Assembly (NCBI GenBank): GCA_025360265.1
Contig: JANYCP010000281.1
Span: forward strand, 1 to 27,256
Length of the DNA: 27,256 nucleotides
From: Gemmatimonadota bacterium
GTDB lineage: Bacteria > Gemmatimonadota > Gemmatimonadetes > Gemmatimonadales > GWC2-71-9
Direction of reading: 5' to 3'
This document shows, piece by piece, positions 15,463 through 21,836 of this stretch (position 1 is the first letter of the stretch; each line of letters opens with the position of its first letter). The notes under the pieces were generated by a model. That model saw nothing but the letters and a program-made list of their open reading frames with translations. It ran no database searches and was not told the origin of the DNA. The position numbers and the translations under genes were made by a program.

Positions 15463-15557
15463 GGGCATGGGGCGTGGGGCCTGGGGCGTGAAAAAAAACG
15501 CCTCGTCCTGCGCGAAGCGCGGGACCTCATACCCCGTGCCCCATACCCCATGCCCCC
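15463..15557. repeat. Inverted GGGGCAT element, copy 2 (long imperfect stem with inner hairpin)
   Basis: The left arm (15463-15490) has G-tracts at 15463-15465, 15469-15472, 15476-15479 and 15483-15486, separated by CAT, CGT and CCT. The right arm (about 15529-15557) has the complementary C-tracts with TAT/CAC/CAT spacers. The arms pair over about 27 positions with a few mismatches and wobbles. Unlike copies 1 and 3, the interior is long and holds an A8 run and a second hairpin. It lies between the divergent enoyl-CoA hydratase and glpK genes. Confidence 0.85.
15491..15525 (-). terminator. Intrinsic-terminator-like hairpin plus T8 on the minus strand, inside repeat copy 2
   Basis: Read leftward, a nine-bp stem (15525-15517 with 15513-15505, loop of three bases, one G-T pair) is followed after six bases by eight T (15498-15491). 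This is terminator-like for transcripts coming from the glpK side. It would stop antisense transcription before it reaches the hydratase promoter. Function is inferred. Confidence 0.45.
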
Positions 15558-15558
15558 C

Positions 15559-15564
15559 TACCTT
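15559..15564 (+). promoter_or_regulatory. Putative -10 box (TACCTT) of a leaderless glpK promoter
   Basis: TACCTT is followed by TCCCTC and the glpK ATG at 15571, six bases later. There is no Shine-Dalgarno. The repeat's right arm ends directly upstream, so any -35 contact would lie in CCCCATG units. Confidence 0.38.
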
Positions 15565-15570
15565 TCCCTC

Positions 15571-17034
15571 ATGCCAAACCTCCTCGCACTCGACCAGGGA
15601 ACCACCGGCTCAACGGCACTTGTCGTGGCGTCCGACGGCGCGGTGCTTGGCCGCGGTTATCACGAAATACCGCAGTCGTTCCCGGCGCCCGGACAGGTCG
15701 AGCACGACGCCGAAACGTTGTTTCGCACGCTGCTCGAGGCAGGTCGCGAGGCGCTGCGTGTTGCCAATGTTCCCGTCGCGGCGATCGGCGTCACCAACCA
15801 GCGGGAGACGGTGGTGATCTGGGATCGTGCTACGCTCAAACCGGTGGGGCCGGCGATCGTATGGCAGGATCGTCGCACGGCGGCGCGTTGCGCCGAATTG
15901 CGCGCGAGTGGACATGAAGCGGTAATCCGCGCGCGAACTGGCCTGCTGCTCGATCCGTACTTTTCGGCGACGAAACTCGAATGGATGCTGCACGATCCCG
16001 CCGTGCGCACTGCTGCCGCGGTGGGGAAACTCTGTGCCGGTACGGTGGAGAGCTGGATCGTCGCGCGCCTGACCAATGGCGCAGTGCACGTGAGCGATGT
16101 GACCAATGCATCGCGTACGCTACTCGCCGATCTCCGCACCGGTGATTGGGACGACGAGTTGCTCGCCCTCTTCGGTGTGCCTCGCGAACTTCTGCCGCGA
16201 ATCGTGCCGAGCGCCGGCGTTGTTGGCATCGCGACGCCGGAGTGGTTCGGTGCACCGATCCCCATTGCTGGGCTTGCCGGCGATCAACAGGCCGCGCTCT
16301 TCGGTCATGGCTGTGTCTCGCCGGGAATGGCGAAGGTCACCTACGGCACTGGCGCGTTTCTGCTCAGGTTCACCGGCGACGAGGCTCCTCCGACACCGGC
16401 GCACGGCATCCTCGCGACGATCGCGGCCGGTGACCGTGGCCAACGCGCGTGGGCACTCGAAGGGAGTGTCTTCATGGCCGGTGCCGCAGTGCAATGGCTG
16501 CGTGATGGCCTCGGCCTCATCCAGGACGCTCGTGAAACGGCCGCGATCGCTGCAAGTGTCGAGGATACCGGTGGCGTGGTGCTCGTGCCGGCATTTACCG
16601 GGCTCGGCGCGCCGTACTGGAACGCCGAGGCGCGCGGCACCATCACCGGCGTCACCCGCGGTACAACGCGTGCCCACCTGGTGCGGGCCACGCTCGAGGC
16701 GATCGCGCACCAGACCGCCGACCTGGTAGAGGCGATGGGCGGCGTCACCGCTCTTCGCGTGGACGGCGGTGCGACCCGGAATGACTGGTTAATGCAGGCG
16801 CAGGCCGACCTGCTTGGCGTGCCGGTGGAGCGCCCTGCCGGGGTTGAACTCACGGCCTACGGCGCTGCGCGGCTGGCGGCGATCGGGATTGGCAGCGAAC
16901 TGCCGCCGGCCACTGCCCTTGGTGGCCTGACGGTGTTTGTGCCCAAACGCCATGCTGGCTGGCGCGAAGAGCGTCGGGCGGAGTGGCGTCGCGCAGTGCG
17001 CGCGGCCCAACTGTGGGCCGATACTCCGCTATGA
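15571..17034 (+). CDS. glpK: Glycerol kinase
   Basis: This 487-residue FGGY-family kinase phosphorylates glycerol to glycerol-3-phosphate with ATP. It begins with the phosphate-1 motif LALDQGTTGST. TNQRETVVIWDR and AIVWQDRRTA follow, then the FGGY signatures around TYGTGAFLL and the C-terminal ATP-site motif LRVDGGATRNDWLMQ. ATG 15571 (MPNLLALDQG) is chosen because the family always starts a few residues before the DQGTT motif; the frame is open far upstream, but that part is antisense to the hydratase gene. Length is close to the usual 500. No glpF or glpD is adjacent. Twenty-nine bases separate it from ccmE, so read-through into the cytochrome genes is possible. Confidence 0.95.
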   Translation: MPNLLALDQGTTGSTALVVASDGAVLGRGYHEIPQSFPAPGQVEHDAETLFRTLLEAGREALRVANVPVAAIGVTNQRETVVIWDRATLKPVGPAIVWQDRRTAARCAELRASGHEAVIRARTGLLLDPYFSATKLEWMLHDPAVRTAAAVGKLCAGTVESWIVARLTNGAVHVSDVTNASRTLLADLRTGDWDDELLALFGVPRELLPRIVPSAGVVGIATPEWFGAPIPIAGLAGDQQAALFGHGCVSPGMAKVTYGTGAFLLRFTGDEAPPTPAHGILATIAAGDRGQRAWALEGSVFMAGAAVQWLRDGLGLIQDARETAAIAASVEDTGGVVLVPAFTGLGAPYWNAEARGTITGVTRGTTRAHLVRATLEAIAHQTADLVEAMGGVTALRVDGGATRNDWLMQAQADLLGVPVERPAGVELTAYGAARLAAIGIGSELPPATALGGLTVFVPKRHAGWREERRAEWRRAVRAAQLWADTPL

Positions 17035-17063
17035 TTCGACATGCCGATTGACGGAGGAACTAC

Positions 17064-17498
17064 GTGAAACCAAGCACCAAGTTCGCGGCCGGCGCGCTGG
17101 TCATCGTGGCGGCAGTGTCGTTGATGATCTACCAAGGCATCCAGAGTACCGGGAAATACTTTCTCACGCCGTCGCAATTGATCGCCCAGACGGAACAAGA
17201 CCCGCACTTCTACAACATGGGGCTGAAAGTCAGTGCCAAGGTTGTGAAGGGATCGATCCGTCGGGACCTGGCAAACCATCGGGTCGACTTTTCGATCAGC
17301 GACGGTGTCAAGACCTTTCCGGTGATTTATCTCGGCCCGTCATCGAGTATTCCTGACACGTTCACCGACGCCAATGACATTGATGTGGTCGTGGAAGGGA
17401 AGTTCGGACGCGACCAGACGTTTCATGCCACCGACGTGATCGCCAAGTGCGGATCGCGGTACGAGCCGGTGATGAAGCAACAGTCGAAGTCCGCCTGA
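17064..17498 (+). CDS. ccmE: Cytochrome c maturation protein CcmE, CxxxY variant (heme chaperone)
   Basis: This 144-residue periplasmic heme chaperone of System I carries heme covalently to the CcmF/H ligase. An N-terminal membrane anchor (about 8-24) is followed by an OB fold with Y-F-L-T-P-S-Q-L, VSAKVVKGSI, VDFSISDG and VVVEGKF. In most bacteria heme attaches to His in a HxxxY motif (AKHDExY). Here the sequence reads AKCGSRYEP, with C129 and Y133, so the His is replaced by Cys. Cys-type CcmE is known from some archaea and bacteria with a variant System I. The GTG start has GGAGG at 17053-17057. The gene leads a cluster with ccmF and CcmH-like genes; ccmA, ccmB and ccmC are not in the window. 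Confidence 0.93.
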   Translation: MKPSTKFAAGALVIVAAVSLMIYQGIQSTGKYFLTPSQLIAQTEQDPHFYNMGLKVSAKVVKGSIRRDLANHRVDFSISDGVKTFPVIYLGPSSSIPDTFTDANDIDVVVEGKFGRDQTFHATDVIAKCGSRYEPVMKQQSKSA

Positions 17499-17505
17499 TC
17501 TCGCG

Positions 17506-19545
17506 ATGACTGTTCTCGGAACGTTCGCGCTCTGGGCGGCATTGCTGTTCGGCTGCTGGACCGCGGCGATCGCGTTCTTCGCCGACTGGCGGTCGCGACC
17601 AGTGCTTGCCGCGGCGGTGACCCGTGGTGTGTATGCCACCTGCGCCGCACTGCTCGTCGCAACAGCGGCGCTCTGGCGCGGCATCTTCGCCCACGACTTC
17701 AATATTGAGTATGTGTGGGCGTACACATCGCGCAATTTGCCGAGCTACTACCTCGTTTCCGCGTTCTGGGCAGGACAACAGGGATCGATGCTTTTCTGGG
17801 CGGTGATCCTCTCGATCTTTGCGGTGCTGGCGCAGACGCTCACCTCGGCGCGACAGAAGCATCTGTTGCCGTACGTTGCCGGCGTCACGTCCATCGTGGT
17901 GTCGTTCTTTGTCTCGGTGATGCTCTTCGGGCACGCCAGTCCGTTTCTGCGGATGGCGGTCACGCCACCTGACGGGCAGGGGCTCAACCCGCAATTGCAG
18001 AACCCCGGCATGATGATGCACCCGCCGTTGCTCTATCTCGGCTATATCAGCATCACCATCCCGTTTGCGTTCGCGATCGCCGCATTGATGTCCCGATCGC
18101 TCGATACCGGCTGGATCGTGGCGATGCGGAAATGGGCGCTCGCGTCGTGGCTCTTCCTGTCGATCGGAATCACCCTTGGCATGTGGTGGGCGTACGTCGA
18201 GCTTGGCTGGGGCGGCGTCTGGGCTTGGGATGCAGTCGAGAACGCACCGCTCATGGCCTGGCTCACGCTGACTGCGTTTTTGCACTCGGTGATGATTCAG
18301 GAAAAGCGCGGCATGCTGAAGCGATGGAATGTGTCGCTGATGATCGGGACCTTCCTCCTGTCGATTTTCGGCACATTTATCACCCGCTCCGGCGTGATCG
18401 CCTCAGTGCATTCGTTCACCCAATCGGATATCGGATATTTCTTCCTGGCACTTCTGCTCGTGGCGGGTGTGCTCTCGTTCACGCTGCTCTATACGCGGTG
18501 GCCAATGCTGGTGGCCGAAGTGCAGCTGGAATCGCTGCTGAGCCGCGAGTCGGCATTCCTGTTCAACAACCTCGCGCTGGTTGGGCTCGCCTTCGCGGTA
18601 CTCTGGGGCACGCTCTTCCCGATCATCTCCGAAGCGGTGAGCGGCACCAAGATCACCGTCGCGAAGCCGTTCTTTGATCAGGTCAACGATCCGCTGGGAC
18701 TCTTCCTGTTGCTGCTCACCGGGATTGGGCCGCTGATCGCCTGGCGGAAAGCGTCGGCGGCCAACTTGCAGCGGCAATTCATTGTTCCAACGACGTGCGG
18801 CGTGGTTACCGTGGCGCTGCTCGTGGCGTTCGGCCTGCGTGACATGTATTCGCTGGTCGCGCTCGGCCTGTCGGGATTTGTGCTGGGCACGGTGGCGCAG
18901 GAGTTTTATCGCGGGATTCGTGCCCGGATCACGCTGCATTCCGAGAACTTCGGTGCGGCGATCATCAATCTCGTGTCGCGGAACCGTCGGCGTTACGGGG
19001 GCTACATCGTCCACGTCGGGATCGTGATCTATTTCGTCGCGTTCACCGGGCTGGCGTTTCAGGTGAAGAAGCAGATCGAATTGTCGCCTGGCGAGTCGGA
19101 AACAATTCGTTCGCCCTTCGGGCACACCTATCAGCTCAAGCAGATGGGTGTTTCGCAGTATACCCGTCTCAACCGCCACGTGACTGCGGCACCGCTCGAG
19201 ATCAGCCGGAATGGCGTGGTGCTGGGACGGCTCACGTCGGAGCGGCGCCAGTACCTCGACTCGTTCGGCAACAAGTTGTTTGAGACTGCCACCGAAGTGG
19301 ACATCCGCAGCGACCTTCGGGAAGACCTTTATGTGGTGTATGCTGGCTCACCGGATGGCACCGAGCGTTCGCAGTTTACGGTCATGGTGAATCCGCTGGT
19401 GAGCTGGTTCTGGATTGGTTGCGGTGTATTGATCGTCGGTGGTTTGATCACGATGTGGCCGGGCGGTCCGCAGGTTCGGACGCAACGCCGGCGCGCGGTA
19501 GCACAATCGGGCTACAGTGTTCCCCTGGCCGGGGTGGCAGAGTAA
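17506..19545 (+). CDS. ccmF: Cytochrome c heme lyase subunit CcmF
   Basis: This 679-residue polytopic membrane protein transfers heme from holo-CcmE to the CxxCH motifs of apocytochromes. Many transmembrane segments are visible. MMHPPLLYLGY, typical of CcmF, lies near residue 170. The WWD heme-binding segment WGGVWAWDAVENAPLMAWL is at about residues 234-252. The protein ends with a membrane helix and MWPGG, as in other CcmF. Its length is normal. It starts seven bases after the ccmE stop and its own stop overlaps the CcmH-like start (TAATG). No separate CcmC-like duplicate is present here. Confidence 0.96.
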   Translation: MTVLGTFALWAALLFGCWTAAIAFFADWRSRPVLAAAVTRGVYATCAALLVATAALWRGIFAHDFNIEYVWAYTSRNLPSYYLVSAFWAGQQGSMLFWAVILSIFAVLAQTLTSARQKHLLPYVAGVTSIVVSFFVSVMLFGHASPFLRMAVTPPDGQGLNPQLQNPGMMMHPPLLYLGYISITIPFAFAIAALMSRSLDTGWIVAMRKWALASWLFLSIGITLGMWWAYVELGWGGVWAWDAVENAPLMAWLTLTAFLHSVMIQEKRGMLKRWNVSLMIGTFLLSIFGTFITRSGVIASVHSFTQSDIGYFFLALLLVAGVLSFTLLYTRWPMLVAEVQLESLLSRESAFLFNNLALVGLAFAVLWGTLFPIISEAVSGTKITVAKPFFDQVNDPLGLFLLLLTGIGPLIAWRKASAANLQRQFIVPTTCGVVTVALLVAFGLRDMYSLVALGLSGFVLGTVAQEFYRGIRARITLHSENFGAAIINLVSRNRRRYGGYIVHVGIVIYFVAFTGLAFQVKKQIELSPGESETIRSPFGHTYQLKQMGVSQYTRLNRHVTAAPLEISRNGVVLGRLTSERRQYLDSFGNKLFETATEVDIRSDLREDLYVVYAGSPDGTERSQFTVMVNPLVSWFWIGCGVLIVGGLITMWPGGPQVRTQRRRAVAQSGYSVPLAGVAE

Positions 19546-20150
19546 TGGCGAGCCGGCGCGAATTCGTGCGACAGGCGGCGCTGGCGGCCGTGCCGGTCGC
19601 GCTGTTGGCACCGGCGCGCCAGGAACCGGTGCAGCAACCGCGTCCTGTTGGCCGAGCGCCCGCCGACACGCTTGCCGTGCAGCCGGACCGCAACAAGGCG
19701 CCGATGGGTCCGCTCGACAACGACCCGACGGTCATTGGCATCGAGCGTCGTCTGGGTTGCGCGTGCGGCTGCACGCTGGACGTATACACCTGCCGCACTA
19801 CCGACTTTTCCTGCACCTTCTCGCCGGCGATGCACGCCAAGGTGGTCGAGCAACGGCAAGCGGGGCAGGCGCCGGAAGAGATCGTCCTGTGGTTTCTGGC
19901 ACAGCCGGACACACTGTACGGGCACAAGGTCCTGCTGATGGCCCCGGAGGCCCGTGGCTTCAATCTCATGGGTTACATCGTGCCGGGGCTTACCGTCACG
20001 GCGTTCGGGCTGGCGCTCGCCGCATGGCTGCTGCGCCGCAAACCGGTGGTCCTTGCAGCGGAACATGCGAGCGGTGGAGCCGCACCGACCGTACCTGACA
20101 TTGAACAGCAAGCGCGCCTGCAGCGCGCGCTGGACGAAGTCGACTCATGA
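19545..20150 (+). CDS. CcmH/NrfF-like cytochrome c biogenesis protein with CxCxC motif
   Basis: This 201-residue exported membrane protein has an N terminus SRREFVRQAALAAVP that looks like a twin-arginine signal. The body (about 58-140) follows the CcmH pattern: IERRLGCACGCTLDVYTC, then SPAMHAKVVEQRQAGQAPEEIVLWFLAQ, then the proline-rich APEARGFN end. A C-terminal membrane helix is at about 144-163. CcmH normally holds LRCxxC to reduce apocytochrome thiols. Here the cysteines are C72, C74, C76, C83 and C90, with no CxxC pair. The position after ccmF and the helix pattern support the family, and the altered cysteines match the altered CcmE. Start ATG overlaps the ccmF stop. An iron-sulfur or metal site is an alternative reading. 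Confidence 0.8.
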   Translation: MASRREFVRQAALAAVPVALLAPARQEPVQQPRPVGRAPADTLAVQPDRNKAPMGPLDNDPTVIGIERRLGCACGCTLDVYTCRTTDFSCTFSPAMHAKVVEQRQAGQAPEEIVLWFLAQPDTLYGHKVLLMAPEARGFNLMGYIVPGLTVTAFGLALAAWLLRRKPVVLAAEHASGGAAPTVPDIEQQARLQRALDEVDS

Positions 20151-20488
20151 TCGAATTGCTCGCCGCCGCCAGTATCGGTGCGGCACTCCTGTGGCTCGTG
20201 GTACAGCCGATTCTTGCCCCTTCGGCCGCGGCGCCAGTGGACCTCGATCCGATCGACCCCGAAGAAACGCCACGCGGCCAGGCGCTGCTGGCGCTCAAGG
20301 AGATCGAGTTCGATCGTGCCACCGGCAAGTTGTCCGAACACGATTACGCGGCACTCAAGCTGAAATATTCCGCCGCGGCGATCGCCGCGCTCGATGCTCC
20401 GGTCAAACGTTTCTGCTCAAATTGCGGTGCCGCGCTCCCCGACCGCGCCATCTTCTGTGCCCAGTGTGGAGAGCGCGTCAGCCGCTAA
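20147..20488 (+). CDS. CcmI-like membrane protein with C-terminal zinc ribbon
   Basis: This 113-residue protein has an N-terminal membrane helix (about 3-24), a short acidic linker, then GQALLALKEIEFDRATGKLSE at 44-64, a segment typical of CcmI N-terminal regions and of zinc-ribbon proteins found after ccmH-like genes. It ends in a four-Cys zinc ribbon: C90-x2-C93 and C104-x2-C107 (RFCSNCG and IFCAQCG). The large TPR part of true CcmI, which holds apocytochrome, is absent. The ATG overlaps the CcmH-like stop (ATGA), so it belongs to the cytochrome c cluster. It is probably an accessory of heme ligation or of thiol handling; this is inference. It ends seven bases before a convergent gene. Confidence 0.72.
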   Translation: MIELLAAASIGAALLWLVVQPILAPSAAAPVDLDPIDPEETPRGQALLALKEIEFDRATGKLSEHDYAALKLKYSAAAIAALDAPVKRFCSNCGAALPDRAIFCAQCGERVSR

Positions 20489-20495
20489 CCGAGGT

Positions 20496-21710
20496 TTACT
20501 GCACTCGCATCGTTGTCAACCATCCGGTCGTCGTCGTTCCGTTGGACTTCAAGACCCAGTTGGCGCCGTTCGGCGCGTCGCCAGTGATCGTCGACTCGAC
20601 GGCGTTGCCGATTAGGTCGTCGTTGGTAAGGATCACATTGTGTATCGCGGACAGCAGCGAGAAGATCGACGGTGCCGCCTTGATGCCATGGATGTACCAC
20701 GGGTCGACCTTGCCGCTGGTGATGGACTTGTAGGCATTGTCGACGGCGGTGATCAGCGCGGAGACCGTGTTGACGTCGGCGTGATCGACGCACGCTTCAT
20801 CATCATCCTCCCACGCGACGATCCGGATTGGTGCCGTGGGGTGCTTCGCATGGTAAGCGTTGTAGTCGGTGTCGGAGAGCAACATCACCGAGCCAGTCCA
20901 ATCGAGTTCATTCTGGTCCCACGAATACTTCCCCGCTTGTGACTCACCGGTACACGCCAGCAGCACTGACTGTCCATTGTCGCCCACGCCATACACGTGG
21001 TACTCGAACTCTGGCGCCCCCTTCGCCCAGCTCTCGTAAGAGTCATTGAAATGGCTCTGAGTGAGGTACAGGCCTGGTGCAACGGCGCCTCCGCTGTTGG
21101 CGTCGCTTCCGCCGTAACCGGGGTTGTCGTCACCGCACAGGTCAACACACGCCATGACCCGATCGGGATGACCGCGAGTGAAGTCGGTCTCCTGCGGCAC
21201 CAGTGCGAGCACCGGGATGGGTGGAGGCGTGTGGCGATCGAGCACTTGCCGCGTGCCGGCGGCGTCGAATCCAATCGGCGCATCGCGATCATTGCCGATC
21301 GTCGCAACGAGAATGTTGGCATCGCCGGTCCACGCGGCCCGTTGCGCCGCCACTGGCAGATACAGCTCAAGGCCGCGCGCGGCATCAAGGTCCGATAGCA
21401 GTTCACCGACCGTGGTGGCGCTGCTGCGTGCAAGTGCGGCGAGCAGTGTGGTCTGGTTCGACTGCACCAACGCCTGGAACTGCACCTTGCCCTCCGGCGC
21501 GTTCGACGCATCAAGTCTCGCCTTGACGGCACTGCGCGTGGCCGGATCGTTGAGCGCCACGGCGAGCGCCTGCGCCAATCGCTCGCGCGCGGCCCGCGGC
21601 GTATTGGCTGGCGCGGCACCGTCGATGATCGACGCCGGGCCCGGGTTCTGGTCGGAGCAGGCAGCTCCGGCGAGGGCGACAAGAACCAACAGGGAAACAC
21701 GACATGACAT
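20496..21710 (-). CDS. Lipoprotein of unknown function (DUF-like, about 404 residues)
   Basis: This is a 404-residue protein with a lipoprotein signal (MSCRVSLLVLVALAGAAC; lipobox AGAAC, Cys 18). Residues about 30-120 are Ala-rich helices (ERLAQALAVALNDPATRSAV...). Residues about 130-190 include a strand-rich part. The C-terminal half has DSYESWAKGAPEFEYHVYG, EDDDEACVD and an NDDLIGNAVE...NWVLKSNG ending, rich in Asp, Trp and Asn. No catalytic motif or known family is recognisable to me. ATG 21710 is chosen for its signal peptide and the strong GGGAGGTG seven bases before it; the longer frame to 21809 runs through the hairpin leader. It lies downstream of the ABC permease but is separated by three stem-loops. 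The Asp-rich parts may bind calcium. Confidence 0.75.
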   Translation of the reverse strand: MSCRVSLLVLVALAGAACSDQNPGPASIIDGAAPANTPRAARERLAQALAVALNDPATRSAVKARLDASNAPEGKVQFQALVQSNQTTLLAALARSSATTVGELLSDLDAARGLELYLPVAAQRAAWTGDANILVATIGNDRDAPIGFDAAGTRQVLDRHTPPPIPVLALVPQETDFTRGHPDRVMACVDLCGDDNPGYGGSDANSGGAVAPGLYLTQSHFNDSYESWAKGAPEFEYHVYGVGDNGQSVLLACTGESQAGKYSWDQNELDWTGSVMLLSDTDYNAYHAKHPTAPIRIVAWEDDDEACVDHADVNTVSALITAVDNAYKSITSGKVDPWYIHGIKAAPSIFSLLSAIHNVILTNDDLIGNAVESTITGDAPNGANWVLKSNGTTTTGWLTTMRVQ

Positions 21711-21711
21711 G

Positions 21712-21789
21712 GTGCACCTCCCAAGAATGAAACAGCGACCGTGTTCGGGCAGATGTGCCCGGACACGGTCGCACGGTAGGGAGGTGCAC
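21712..21789. promoter_or_regulatory. Nested inverted repeat in the lipoprotein leader (outer arms cover the ribosome-binding site)
   Basis: GTGCACCTCCC at 21712-21722 is matched by its exact reverse complement at 21779-21789. Read leftward, the arm next to the gene is GGGAGGTGCAC, which contains the Shine-Dalgarno of the lipoprotein gene. The 17-bp hairpin at 21735-21772 lies inside. If both arms pair in RNA, the ribosome-binding site is closed. The pairing is seen directly; regulation is inferred. Confidence 0.6.
21735..21772 (-). terminator. 17-bp stem-loop, probable terminator of the ABC operon
   Basis: Bases 21735-21751 pair with 21756-21772 (one wobble at 21745 with 21762), with loop GATG. 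It follows the ABC permease gene on the minus strand. Leftward of it comes TGTTTCATTCTT, modestly T-rich. It fits a terminator, or an attenuator in the leader of the lipoprotein gene. Confidence 0.6.
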
Positions 21790-21810
21790 TGCGAATCAAC
21801 GGCCCGCAAT

Positions 21811-21836
21811 CGCGCGAACGGGCTCAGCTTCGCGCG
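21811..21836 (-). terminator. 8-bp stem-loop directly after the ABC permease stop
   Basis: CGCGCGAA at 21811-21818 pairs exactly with TTCGCGCG at 21829-21836, with a ten-base loop, and abuts the permease stop codon at 21837-21839. No T-run follows. It may stabilise the 3' end of the ABC transcript or be part of a compound terminator with 21735-21772. Confidence 0.45.

Noticed and set aside
14704..15570. N-terminal extension of the glycerol kinase frame
   Set aside because: It runs antisense through the enoyl-CoA hydratase gene and the repeat. Glycerol kinases start just before DQGTT.
21712..21789. Possible insertion-sequence ends or a small mobile element
   Set aside because: There is no transposase, no target-site duplication that I can see, and the arm coincides with a functional Shine-Dalgarno.
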